Below are positions 25,978 to 32,928 of a stretch of 43,672 nucleotides of DNA, piece after piece (position 1 is the stretch's first letter; the number at the start of each line of letters is the position of its first letter). Position numbers and translations under genes: made by a program. The notes under the pieces are model-generated. The model did no database searches. It was given only the letters and a program-made list of their open reading frames with translations, and was not told the DNA's origin. The stretch comes from CAUPWF01 sp964367905 (GTDB lineage Bacteria; Bacillota; Clostridia; Lachnospirales; Lachnospiraceae), in the NCBI GenBank assembly GCA_964367905.1, contig CAYIZP010000027.1, positions 1 to 43,672 on the forward strand. The letters are read 5' to 3'.

Positions 25978-26820
25978 ATGAAGACAAAAAAAGAGTCTAT
26001 TTTAAAAAAAGTACTTACTTTGTACGTGCCACTGCTTATTATACTGGTATTCATTCTATTCCCGTTCTATTGGACATTTATCACCTCTGTTAAAAGTCCA
26101 ACAGAGCTGTTTGGAGATGTTGTTACATATTGGCCAAAGGATTTCACATGGGATGCGTATACAGCATTGTTTAGTACGACTGTAGATTTTTTTGCGGCAA
26201 TGCAGAATAGTTTTATAGTTGCGGCTAGTACAACAGTTGTATCCTTGGTTGTATCAACGATGGCAGCATATGCTTTTTCTAGATATATATTTGTCGGCAG
26301 AAGAGTGTTTATGACAATATTCTTGTCTAATAATATGTTTCCCACGGTATTGTTGTTGATTCCATTGTATTCAATTATGAGACAATTGCAATTATTATAC
26401 ACACCGGGCGCACTAATTTTAGCGTATACTACATTTACTATTCCTTTTTCAGTTTGGCTGTTGAATGGATTTCTAAGTGATTTACCACATGCATTAGAAG
26501 AAGCTGCATTAGTTGATGGATGCAATAGAGGTGGTGCATTCATGAGAATTATATTGCCAGTTCTACGACCGAGCTTGATTGCAACAGGTGTATATATATT
26601 TATGACATCTTGGAATGAATATACATTTGCTGTAATGTTTACAAATACAGCTACAAGAACAATACCAGTAGCATTAAAGAGTTTAATTGGTCAATTGGGA
26701 GTAGAGTGGGATTTACTCACAGCTGGGGGAATTATAACAATCATTCCAGTTTGTGTTATGTTCTTCTTTGCACAGAAACGTTTAGTAGAAGGAATGACAG
26801 CAGGAGCTGTTAAAGGTTAA
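25978..26820 (+). CDS. Sugar ABC transporter permease, MalG/UgpE type
   Basis: The 280-residue partner permease has six membrane segments and an EAA loop EEAALVDGCNRGGAFMRIIL (about 180-199). The N-terminal helix is followed by a periplasmic-side segment FTWDAYTALF, usual for MalG-type subunits. It starts 2 bases after the first permease gene, with AAGGAGGAATA upstream. The pair import a carbohydrate delivered by the lipoprotein; the transketolase genes that follow suggest it is a pentose-like or ketose-like sugar. Confidence 0.9.
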   Translation: MKTKKESILKKVLTLYVPLLIILVFILFPFYWTFITSVKSPTELFGDVVTYWPKDFTWDAYTALFSTTVDFFAAMQNSFIVAASTTVVSLVVSTMAAYAFSRYIFVGRRVFMTIFLSNNMFPTVLLLIPLYSIMRQLQLLYTPGALILAYTTFTIPFSVWLLNGFLSDLPHALEEAALVDGCNRGGAFMRIILPVLRPSLIATGVYIFMTSWNEYTFAVMFTNTATRTIPVALKSLIGQLGVEWDLLTAGGIITIIPVCVMFFFAQKRLVEGMTAGAVKG

Positions 26821-26837
26821 TAATAGGAGAAAATAAA

Positions 26838-27635
26838 ATGAATTATAATGAAAAATCGAAAGAAATTAGAAGAGAAATAATCAAAAGTTTATATTCTTGT
26901 CAATCAGGACATCCAGGTGGCTCTTTATCCTGTGTAGAGATGTTGATGTCTTTGTACTACAAAACAATGAATATAGATCCTAAGAACCCTAAGAAGGGAG
27001 ATAGGGATAGACTTGTATTGAGCAAAGGCCATGCGTGCCCGACACTATATGCAGTTTTAGCAGATAAGGGATATTTCCCCAAAGAGGATCTAGCTCAATT
27101 GCGTCAAGTGAATAGTCATCTGCAAGGACATCCAGATAGTAAAAAAACACCTGGAATTGATATGAATACAGGGTCATTGGGTCAAGGTGCTGGTTTAGGT
27201 GTTGGTCTTGCGTTGGCAGCAAAACATGGAAAGTCAGATTATAAAACATATGTAATATTAGGAGATGGGGAGTGCCAAGAAGGTATTGTATGGGAGGCTG
27301 CTATGGCAGCGGCACATTACAAGTTAGACAATCTAGTGTTTATGCTTGACTATAATGGATTACAAATTGATGGTAGTAATGAGGAAGTCATGTCACTTGG
27401 GAACATTACAAAGAAATTCGATGCATTTGGATTTGAGTGTTTTGATGTAGATGGGCACGATATAGATATGATGGAAGCAGCGTTGAAAACAGAAGTAGTT
27501 GGAAAGCCTAAATTTATTTGTTGCAAGACGATAAAAGGAAAAGGTATCTCTTTCATGGAAAATCAATCAGGGTGGCATGGAAGACCTTTGAATGAAGAGG
27601 AATTTAATGCAGCGATGAAAGAGTTGGAGGTTTAA
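26838..27635 (+). CDS. Transketolase, N-terminal (TPP-binding) subunit
   Basis: This 265-residue protein matches the first third of transketolase, which binds thiamine diphosphate. GDGECQEG starts the GDG-Asn motif (about 147-154), followed by LDYNG. Early residues SGHPGGSLS and SKGHACP carry the catalytic His positions. With the following gene it makes the split enzyme that moves two-carbon ketol units between sugars. It sits in a sugar-uptake operon, so it may be specialised for that substrate rather than the general pentose phosphate pathway. TAGGAGA precedes the ATG. Confidence 0.9.
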   Translation: MNYNEKSKEIRREIIKSLYSCQSGHPGGSLSCVEMLMSLYYKTMNIDPKNPKKGDRDRLVLSKGHACPTLYAVLADKGYFPKEDLAQLRQVNSHLQGHPDSKKTPGIDMNTGSLGQGAGLGVGLALAAKHGKSDYKTYVILGDGECQEGIVWEAAMAAAHYKLDNLVFMLDYNGLQIDGSNEEVMSLGNITKKFDAFGFECFDVDGHDIDMMEAALKTEVVGKPKFICCKTIKGKGISFMENQSGWHGRPLNEEEFNAAMKELEV

Positions 27636-27638
27636 AAA

Positions 27639-28565
27639 ATGGGAAAATCATTAAGAGTAGCATATGGAGAAGCTCTAGTAAAATTAGGTGAGAAAAATAA
27701 AAAAGTAGTAGCATTAGATGCGGATTTAGCACATGCAACTATGTCAAGTTTGTTTCAGGAAGCGTATCCAGATAGATTTTATAATCTGGGGATTGCAGAA
27801 TCGAATATGATGTGTGTTGCTGCAGGATTTGCTAATACCGGGTATATTCCATTTGCAAGTACATTCGCGCTGTTTGGAGCAGGTAGAGCATTTGAACAGA
27901 TTCGTAACTCGGTTTGTTATACAGGTGAAAATGTAAAATTTGGATTTTCTCATTCAGGACTATCAGTTGGTGAAGATGGTGGGAGTCATCAATCGATTGA
28001 AGATATTGCACTTATGAGAGAAATGCCTAATATGACAATATTGTGTCCTTGTGATCCAATTGAGACAGAAAAAGCAGTTTTTGCTGCTGCGGAGATAGAT
28101 GGTCCGGTCTATATTCGCGTGGCAAGACCGGTTTGTGAAGATATTACATCGGAAGATACACCATTTATTCCTGGTAAAGCGAACTTGATGAAGGATGGAA
28201 ATGATGTTTGTATTATTTCGACAGGACTTATGATTCCGATTGCCTTAGAAGCAGCAAAAATGTTAGAGGTAGAGGGGATAAGTGCTGCAGTTGTAAATAT
28301 GCATACAATTAAACCAATTGATTCAACGATTATTTTAGAGATGAATCAAAAATGCAAAGGAATTGTTACGGCAGAGGAACATTCGATAATTGGAGGTCTT
28401 GGTTCAGCTGTTGCTGAAGTGCTTGCAGGAAAAGCTGGAGCAAAGTTTGAAAGAGTTGGAATTCAAGATAGGTTTGGTAAATCGGGTAAGCCCAACGAAT
28501 TGTTTGCAGCATATGGACTGACAGCAGAGAATATTGTGGAAAAATGTAAAGCTACATTAATTTAA
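27639..28565 (+). CDS. Transketolase, C-terminal subunit
   Basis: The 308-residue second subunit comprises the pyrimidine-binding and C-terminal domains. NLGIAESNM holds the Glu that activates thiamine diphosphate, and FAN.. and HSGLSVGEDG.SHQ follow as in transketolase and DXS-like chains. TAEEHS near residue 248 is the C-terminal domain hallmark. It starts 3 bases after the N-terminal subunit gene, so the subunits are made together. Together they have the length of the split transketolases widespread in Firmicutes and archaea. Confidence 0.9.
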   Translation: MGKSLRVAYGEALVKLGEKNKKVVALDADLAHATMSSLFQEAYPDRFYNLGIAESNMMCVAAGFANTGYIPFASTFALFGAGRAFEQIRNSVCYTGENVKFGFSHSGLSVGEDGGSHQSIEDIALMREMPNMTILCPCDPIETEKAVFAAAEIDGPVYIRVARPVCEDITSEDTPFIPGKANLMKDGNDVCIISTGLMIPIALEAAKMLEVEGISAAVVNMHTIKPIDSTIILEMNQKCKGIVTAEEHSIIGGLGSAVAEVLAGKAGAKFERVGIQDRFGKSGKPNELFAAYGLTAENIVEKCKATLI

Positions 28566-28588
28566 ATAAAATTTAGGAGAATATTAAT

Positions 28589-28984
28589 ATGAATATTTTG
28601 AATTATGAATTTAATGGTGAAGGAATGGCTCGAGTATTTGAAAATGAAAAGTGGACAGTGGGAATTAAGAATTGGAAACCAGCAAATGATGTTTCTGGAA
28701 TTGATTGTCTTGAGCGCCATAATCAAACAGACGAATTATTTGTTTTGATTAGTGGGAAGTGTACACTCGTATTCGCTAATGAAAAAGATGGAGAATTAGA
28801 ATTTGAATCGGTGAAGATGGAGCCTAATAAGGTATATAATATACCAGCAACTTTGTGGCATAATACAATAACAGAAAAGGATACAAAGATGATTTTGATT
28901 GAAGACTCAAATACATCTATGGATAATAGTGATATTTTTGAATTAAATGCTCAGCAAATAAAAGTAGTTCAAGGATTGGTATAG
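28589..28984 (+). CDS. Small cupin-domain protein of the sugar operon
   Basis: A 131-residue single-domain cupin. Motif 1 is present as RHNQTDELFVLISGK, with His44 and Glu49; the second His of the usual HxH is replaced by Gln. Motif 2 is IPATLWHNTI with His91. His44, Glu49 and His91 could hold a metal ion. Small cupins in sugar operons are often isomerases, epimerases or mutarotases. In this operon no other isomerase is present, so a ketose-aldose isomerase role is a possible fit. No named family is recognised. TAGGAGAA precedes the ATG. Confidence 0.65.
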   Translation: MNILNYEFNGEGMARVFENEKWTVGIKNWKPANDVSGIDCLERHNQTDELFVLISGKCTLVFANEKDGELEFESVKMEPNKVYNIPATLWHNTITEKDTKMILIEDSNTSMDNSDIFELNAQQIKVVQGLV

Positions 28985-28999
28985 TACGAGGAGAATAGA

Positions 29000-29653
29000 A
29001 TGAAATTTTTTATAGATACAGCAAAAGTAGAGGATATTAAAGCTGCAAATGACATGGGAGTAATCTGTGGAGTGACAACGAATCCATCTCTAATTGCGAA
29101 AGAAGGAAGGGTGTTCGAAGAAGTAATAGCTGAAATTGCATCTATAGTGGATGGTCCAATTAGTGGAGAAGTTAAAGCTACAACAGTGGACGCGGAGACA
29201 ATGGTATTAGAGGGTAGAGAAATTGCTAAAATTCACACCAATATGGTTGTTAAGATTCCGATGACAGTTGAAGGGTTAAAGGCTTGTAAGCAATTAACGA
29301 AAGAGGGGATCAAGACAAATGTTACATTGATTTTCACGGCAAATCAAGCGCTATTAGCAGCAAGGGCAGGAGCTACTTATGTGTCACCGTTTTTGGGACG
29401 GCTTGATGATATTAGTGTTCGTGGAACGGATTTAATTAGAGAAATTGCAGAAATCTTTGAAGTTTCGGGAATTGAATCGGAGATTATTGCAGCGAGTGTG
29501 CGAAATCCGATTCATGTAACGGATTGTGCTTTAGCAGGAGCTCATATTGCAACAGTTCCATATTCGGTATTTGAACAAATGACTAAGCATCCATTAACTA
29601 CAGAAGGAATTGTAAAATTTGTAGCAGACTATAAAGCAGTATTTGGTGAATAA
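29000..29653 (+). CDS. Transaldolase, MipB/TalC type
   Basis: The 217-residue protein is of the small decameric transaldolase/fructose-6-phosphate aldolase group. The Schiff-base lysine is Lys85 in MVVKIPMT. GVTTNPSLI (24-32) and TLIFTANQALLA (109-120) are family hallmarks. Residue 131 is Phe (SPFLGRLDD); E. coli FsaA, an aldolase, has Tyr at this place, while transaldolases carry Phe, so I favour transaldolase activity. It is last in the operon and is followed by a strong terminator. With the transketolase it can process a ketose without a dedicated aldolase. Confidence 0.87.
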   Translation: MKFFIDTAKVEDIKAANDMGVICGVTTNPSLIAKEGRVFEEVIAEIASIVDGPISGEVKATTVDAETMVLEGREIAKIHTNMVVKIPMTVEGLKACKQLTKEGIKTNVTLIFTANQALLAARAGATYVSPFLGRLDDISVRGTDLIREIAEIFEVSGIESEIIAASVRNPIHVTDCALAGAHIATVPYSVFEQMTKHPLTTEGIVKFVADYKAVFGE

Positions 29654-29672
29654 GAAGAGTCCTAGATTTAGA

Positions 29673-29705
29673 GAAAACGAGCATCTGAAAGGGTGGCTCG
29701 TTTTC
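29673..29705 (+). terminator. Terminator of the sugar operon
   Basis: GAAAACGAGC and GCTCGTTTTC pair over 10 bases around a 13-base loop. The T-run lies inside the descending arm, as is common. Confidence 0.8.
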
Positions 29706-29773
29706 ATGTTTTATAGTATAATAAAAGGAACTTACAAAAGCAGTTTGATTATTAATATGAATGGAGAAAACAT

Positions 29774-30403
29774 ATGAAGGTATTAGCAATTAATGGGAGC
29801 CCCAGAAGAGAGGGGAATACGTACAAATCACTGATGATAATGCAAGGTGAATTGGAAGAAAAAGGAATAGAGGTAGAGATAGTTCAAGTAGGAGCAATGA
29901 AATTACAGGGGTGCATCGGATGTAATGCCTGTGCAAAAATGAAAAATGATACATGCCCTGCATACAAAGATGGGTTGGATGAAATTGTACAAAAAGCGAA
30001 AAAAGCAGATGGTCTTTTGTTGGGGAGCCCAGTTTACTTTGCAGGTGTTGCAGGTGGAATGAAGAGTTTCTTGGATCGTTTTTTTATGGTGAATGGTGTA
30101 AATGGTAATTTCTTACGGCATAAAGTAGGTGCATCTATTGCAACAGTACGAAGAAGCGGAGGGATTCAAGCGGTAGACGAGTTGAATAAATATATTCAAT
30201 ATTCTGAAATGGTTATGCCAACATCCAATTATTGGACAGTAGCACACGGCAACCAACCACAAGAAGTTATTTGTGACGATGAAGGTGTGCAAATACTAGA
30301 AGTGTTAGGTGAAAATATGGCATGGTTATTATCTGTGATAGAACAGTCAACAATAGAGAAACCTGTAAAAACCAAGAAAGTCTGGACAAATTTTGTTCGA
30401 TAA
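29774..30403 (+). CDS. Iron-sulfur flavoprotein-like NADPH-dependent FMN oxidoreductase
   Basis: The 209-residue protein has a flavodoxin fold. INGSPRREGNT (7-17) should bind FMN phosphate, and GSPVYFAGVAGGMKSFLDR is the second flavin segment. A compact cluster motif, Cys47-x2-Cys50-x2-Cys53-x7-Cys61, fits the iron-sulfur flavoprotein (Isf) family of anaerobes, which reduce oxygen or peroxide species. Isf usually has five residues before the last Cys, so seven is slightly long. It could also be a plain flavodoxin-type reductase. GGAG lies about eight bases before the ATG. It stands alone between two terminators. Confidence 0.75.
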   Translation: MKVLAINGSPRREGNTYKSLMIMQGELEEKGIEVEIVQVGAMKLQGCIGCNACAKMKNDTCPAYKDGLDEIVQKAKKADGLLLGSPVYFAGVAGGMKSFLDRFFMVNGVNGNFLRHKVGASIATVRRSGGIQAVDELNKYIQYSEMVMPTSNYWTVAHGNQPQEVICDDEGVQILEVLGENMAWLLSVIEQSTIEKPVKTKKVWTNFVR

Positions 30404-30414
30404 ATATAGAAAAT

Positions 30415-30458
30415 AATAGCCCTAGGACAATGAATGATGTTCTAGGGCTGCTATTTTT
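30415..30458. terminator. Bidirectional terminator between flavoprotein and thiE
   Basis: AATAGC plus CCTAGGACA pair with TGTTCTAGGG plus GCTATT, followed by a T-run on the plus strand. A run of A before it gives a T-run on the minus strand. Both convergent genes end here. Confidence 0.85.
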
Positions 30459-31106
30459 TTATATTGGGAATTGGATACTTGGAATCGTTTTTTTGATTTT
30501 TGCAACCAATTCTTTTGTGGCTTGAGCTGGGTTTTCAGCCTTCATAATTGCAGAAACGACAGCAATTCCATCGATTGGACTGGTGCTTAGGATATCAATA
30601 TTGTCTTTGTTTAGTCCACCGATTGCAACTACTGGGATTGGGACAGCTTCGCAGATTTGATTTAGAACAGCAACATCGGTTAATACCGTAACAACCTTTG
30701 TGGTGGTTGGATAGATGGCACCAGTTCCGATGTAGTCGGCTCCATCTTTGTAAGCTTGAATTGCATGCTCTACGGTTTTTGCAGTAGCACCTACAATCTT
30801 GTCTTTGCCGAGGAGTTTACGTGCGTATGTTATAGGGATATCATTGGCACCGACGTGAACACCACCTGCGTCGATGGCTAGAGCAATATCGATTCTGTCA
30901 TCTATGATAAGTGGAATATCATATTGATCGGTTATCTGCTTTACTTTTAAGGCTAGTTCTAAATATTTTCTACCACTGTCTGTTTTTTCTCGCAGTTGTA
31001 AAAATGTAACTCCAGATTCACATGCCTCTTCGATTGTTTTTAGAAAACTTTCTTCGCTGTGGTAGGTGCTGTCTGATACGAGATATAATGAGATGTCAAA
31101 TTTCAT
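30459..31106 (-). CDS. thiE: Thiamine phosphate synthase
   Basis: The 215-residue TIM barrel joins HMP-PP and hydroxyethylthiazole phosphate to give thiamine monophosphate. Motifs visible are LQLREK (about residues 36-41, pyrimidine binding), DDRIDIALAIDAGGVHVG (about 68-85), GTGAIYPTTTK (about 131-141, pyrophosphate/thiazole site) and VVAIGGL. Length is normal. It is the last gene of the thiW-thiM-thiE operon, overlapping thiM by 4 bases, and is followed by the bidirectional terminator. The operon makes thiamine phosphate from imported thiazole plus HMP-PP made elsewhere. Confidence 0.93.
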   Translation of the reverse strand: MKFDISLYLVSDSTYHSEESFLKTIEEACESGVTFLQLREKTDSGRKYLELALKVKQITDQYDIPLIIDDRIDIALAIDAGGVHVGANDIPITYARKLLGKDKIVGATAKTVEHAIQAYKDGADYIGTGAIYPTTTKVVTVLTDVAVLNQICEAVPIPVVAIGGLNKDNIDILSTSPIDGIAVVSAIMKAENPAQATKELVAKIKKTIPSIQFPI

Positions 31107-31906
31107 AGGTTCACTTCCTTTATATTTATTTTTTTTCTAATGTCTGCTTCATTCATTGTATAGATATTATCGAGAAGATTCAAGCGAAATGTGCCACTAC
31201 CTTTGTCAGTTTCTGAGAGTTCTCCAGCGATTCCAAGAATAGCAGTAGCAAGAATGCTTGCGATTAAAGAATCTCCTTGTGACAAATAGGTGGCAATCAT
31301 TACGTTTAACATACAACCAGTTCCGGTGATACGAGCAAGCATAGGTACGCCATTTTTGATGAAATATGCCTTTTCTAAGTAGAGAATCAAGTCTTCTACA
31401 CCAGAGGCTAGGAGCACACAGTTGTGTTGCTTCGAGTAAGCTGAGAAAGCTTGTAGAAGTACGGTATCAATCACATCATCACTGGAAGCATCGACTCCCT
31501 TGGAATTGGTTTCAAGCCCAAGTAGTGCTTTTAACTCAGAGAGGTTTCCCTTGATTACGATTGGAGAATACTTAGTAATGTATTCTTTGGCCAAATTCAT
31601 GCGCAAAGAGCTACAGCTTACTCCCACTAGGTCGATAATAGAAGGGATGTGGTTATTGGATGCAACTTCTCCAGAGAGTAAGATGGACTTCATTCTAGCA
31701 TCAGTAATATTTCCAAGATTTATAGCGAGTGCATCTGCGCTTCTAGTAATTTCACGTACTTCATCTGGATGTTCCGCCATGATAGGTTTGCCTCCAAGAG
31801 CAAGCACTACATTTGCACAATCATTGATGGAAATGGGATTGGTAATGCAGTGAATCAATGGAGCCTCAGTGAATTTATTTTTGTAATTTAATATTTTTTC
31901 AATCAT
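31103..31906 (-). CDS. thiM: Hydroxyethylthiazole kinase
   Basis: The 267-residue ribokinase-fold enzyme phosphorylates hydroxyethylthiazole for thiamine salvage. Recognisable parts are PLIHCITNPISINDCANVVLALGGKPIMAEHP (about 16-48, thiazole binding), NLGN, VIKGNLSEL (about 136-144), and GTGCMLN with the catalytic Cys in place of the usual Asp-free loop (about 201-207). Length is normal. It overlaps thiW by 8 bases and thiE by 4. With ThiW importing thiazole and ThiE condensing it, the operon is a pure thiazole salvage unit. Confidence 0.93.
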   Translation of the reverse strand: MIEKILNYKNKFTEAPLIHCITNPISINDCANVVLALGGKPIMAEHPDEVREITRSADALAINLGNITDARMKSILLSGEVASNNHIPSIIDLVGVSCSSLRMNLAKEYITKYSPIVIKGNLSELKALLGLETNSKGVDASSDDVIDTVLLQAFSAYSKQHNCVLLASGVEDLILYLEKAYFIKNGVPMLARITGTGCMLNVMIATYLSQGDSLIASILATAILGIAGELSETDKGSGTFRLNLLDNIYTMNEADIRKKINIKEVNL

Positions 31907-32423
31907 AGATAGTTGTTCCTAAACTTTTTTGAAATTTTTGTAAGAGTCCCGCGCGTTTGAGAGTGCCGAGGAAGAGATAGGCAACAAAACCTCCCATTAA
32001 AGTAGCACCGAGGAATAGTGGTACATAGAAGAATGCGGTAAGTCCTTCGTACCCGATGAGATAGGTCATAACAGGATAGGAAACTAACGCGCCAATGATC
32101 CCAGTGCCGATGATTTCACCGATAACTGCCCAGATAATTTTCCCTTTGGATGCACGATATAATACACCTGATAGAAATGCACCGAATATAGCGCCTGTTA
32201 ATGCGAGTGGAGGAATTCCCATAAGGATCATGCGAATCAAACCAATTAAGGTTGCGCAGAGTAGAGAATACCATGGACCGAGCAAAACGGAACAGACGAT
32301 ATTAACAAGATGCGCAGTTGGGCACATTCCCTCAATTCTTAGAAGTGGGGAGATAACAACACCGATGGCAACCATCATAGAGAGTAAAACCATTTTAAAA
32401 ACCGAACTTTTGTGAGTATACAT
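31899..32423 (-). CDS. thiW: ThiW, substrate-specific (S) component of an ECF thiamine-precursor transporter
   Basis: The 174-residue membrane protein has five to six helices and the ThiW family start (SMMVAIGVVISPLLRIEGMCPTAHLVNIV). It binds the thiazole precursor and works with the shared energising module (EcfA, EcfA', EcfT) encoded elsewhere. It is the first gene of the operon and has AAGGAG nine bases before its ATG. That ribosome site is paired in the leader model described separately, so expression is probably gated at transcription by TPP and at translation by a second RNA element. Confidence 0.9.
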   Translation of the reverse strand: MYTHKSSVFKMVLLSMMVAIGVVISPLLRIEGMCPTAHLVNIVCSVLLGPWYSLLCATLIGLIRMILMGIPPLALTGAIFGAFLSGVLYRASKGKIIWAVIGEIIGTGIIGALVSYPVMTYLIGYEGLTAFFYVPLFLGATLMGGFVAYLFLGTLKRAGLLQKFQKSLGTTIYD

Positions 32424-32433
32424 AATAAATTCT

Positions 32434-32554
32434 CCTTGTATATTTTATTTGGTTCGGTCGAAGTTTACACTTACTTCCTCTCAATCTGAAACACAGACTC
32501 CCATCGCTATATAAAATCTTCAACAAGGCACTAGGGCGCTCCCCCTCCTACCTT
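32434..32554 (-). ncRNA. Second TPP-like half-aptamer overlapping the thiW ribosome site
   Basis: Reading the minus strand, positions 32504-32451 resemble the P2-P3 arm of a TPP riboswitch. UGGGAGUCUG is followed by a CAGA-paired P3, UUGAGAG (plus 32478-32484) matches the UGAGAG core, and then come an ACUUC hairpin, GACC and AACC. The P4-P5 pyrophosphate-sensing half, with its UGGAUAAUGCC core, is missing. Flanking arms pair: CCUUGU (plus 32523-32528) with ACAAGG (32434-32439), and AUUUUAU (32511-32517) with AUAAAAU (32442-32448). That stem covers the thiW ribosome site. An alternative hairpin (AAGG 32551-32554 with CCUU 32525-32528, AGGG 32543-32546 with CCCU 32533-32536) would compete. The ligand is unknown. 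Confidence 0.6.
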
Positions 32555-32589
32555 TATATTGTTAAAGATGATACTATTACATCAAAATG

Positions 32590-32750
32590 TGTCTGCGACA
32601 CTTCAACTCTCTTGCATTTAATGTTGAGGGAGCAGCACATTTTGCGCACTGAATTCGGTCACGACGTGACATCTACATATCGAATTCGTGTGCATCCTCG
32701 CGGAGCTTTTCTGTATAATGGAAACGTAGTTTCCATTATACAGAAAAGCT
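32590..32750. repeat. Palindrome-rich non-coding stretch in the thiW leader
   Basis: A chain of inverted repeats: GTGTC-TGC-GACAC near 32590; TCAAC/GTTGA arms at 32600-32628; a stem of GCAC..GAATTCG and CGAATTCG..TGC around the inner GTCAC-GAC-GTGAC (32645-32693); and a perfect 22-bp inverted repeat at 32704-32725 and 32729-32750 with a 3-base loop. The last arm overlaps the terminator. The stretch has GC-rich words unlike its AT-rich surroundings and could be an inserted palindromic or MITE-like element. An apparent 84-codon frame here is the antisense of the riboswitch, not a gene. Confidence 0.6.
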
Positions 32751-32770
32751 GTGTCGATAAAGACACAGCC
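32741..32770 (-). terminator. Terminator of the TPP riboswitch
   Basis: On the minus strand GGCTGTGTC and GACACAGC pair around TTTATC, then TTTTCTG follows. It lies just after the TPP aptamer, so it is the likely off-switch when TPP is bound. Confidence 0.75.
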
Positions 32771-32782
32771 AAAAAAATGAAT

Positions 32783-32862
32783 TTCCTACGTTGGCATTAT
32801 CCAAATCAGGTTAAAGGGTCTAAGCTTAACGCTTACTCTCAGCCTGTATACAAGCTCCCCAT
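32783..32862 (-). ncRNA. TPP riboswitch (THI element) of the thiW operon
   Basis: The minus strand reads GGGGAGC, then GGCUGAGAG, GACCCUU, AACCUGAUUUGG, AUAAUGCC, and AACGUAGG in the canonical order of the thiamine pyrophosphate aptamer. All P2-P5 strands and the UGAGA and GAUAAUGCC cores are present. It controls thiW-thiM-thiE, which makes thiamine phosphate, by the terminator that follows. The plus-strand reading of this region is non-coding. Confidence 0.93.
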
Positions 32863-32884
32863 GTAATATTTAAATTCAATCAAA

Positions 32885-32913
32885 ATCCTAGCATACAAAT
32901 TCAGAGAAGTCAA
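32885..32913 (-). promoter_or_regulatory. Promoter of the thiW operon
   Basis: On the minus strand TTGACT (32908-32913) and TAGGAT (32885-32890) are spaced by 17 bases and end about 22 bases before the aptamer. They also lie just beyond the 3' end of dbpA on the same strand, so some read-through from dbpA is possible. Confidence 0.55.
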
Positions 32914-32928
32914 TAGCTTTTTCGTTGT

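Noticed and set aside
32612..32866. An 84-codon plus-strand frame upstream of the thi operon
   Set aside because: It is the antisense of the TPP aptamer, terminator and palindromes; the apparent protein sequence follows the conserved riboswitch bases and there is no ribosome site.
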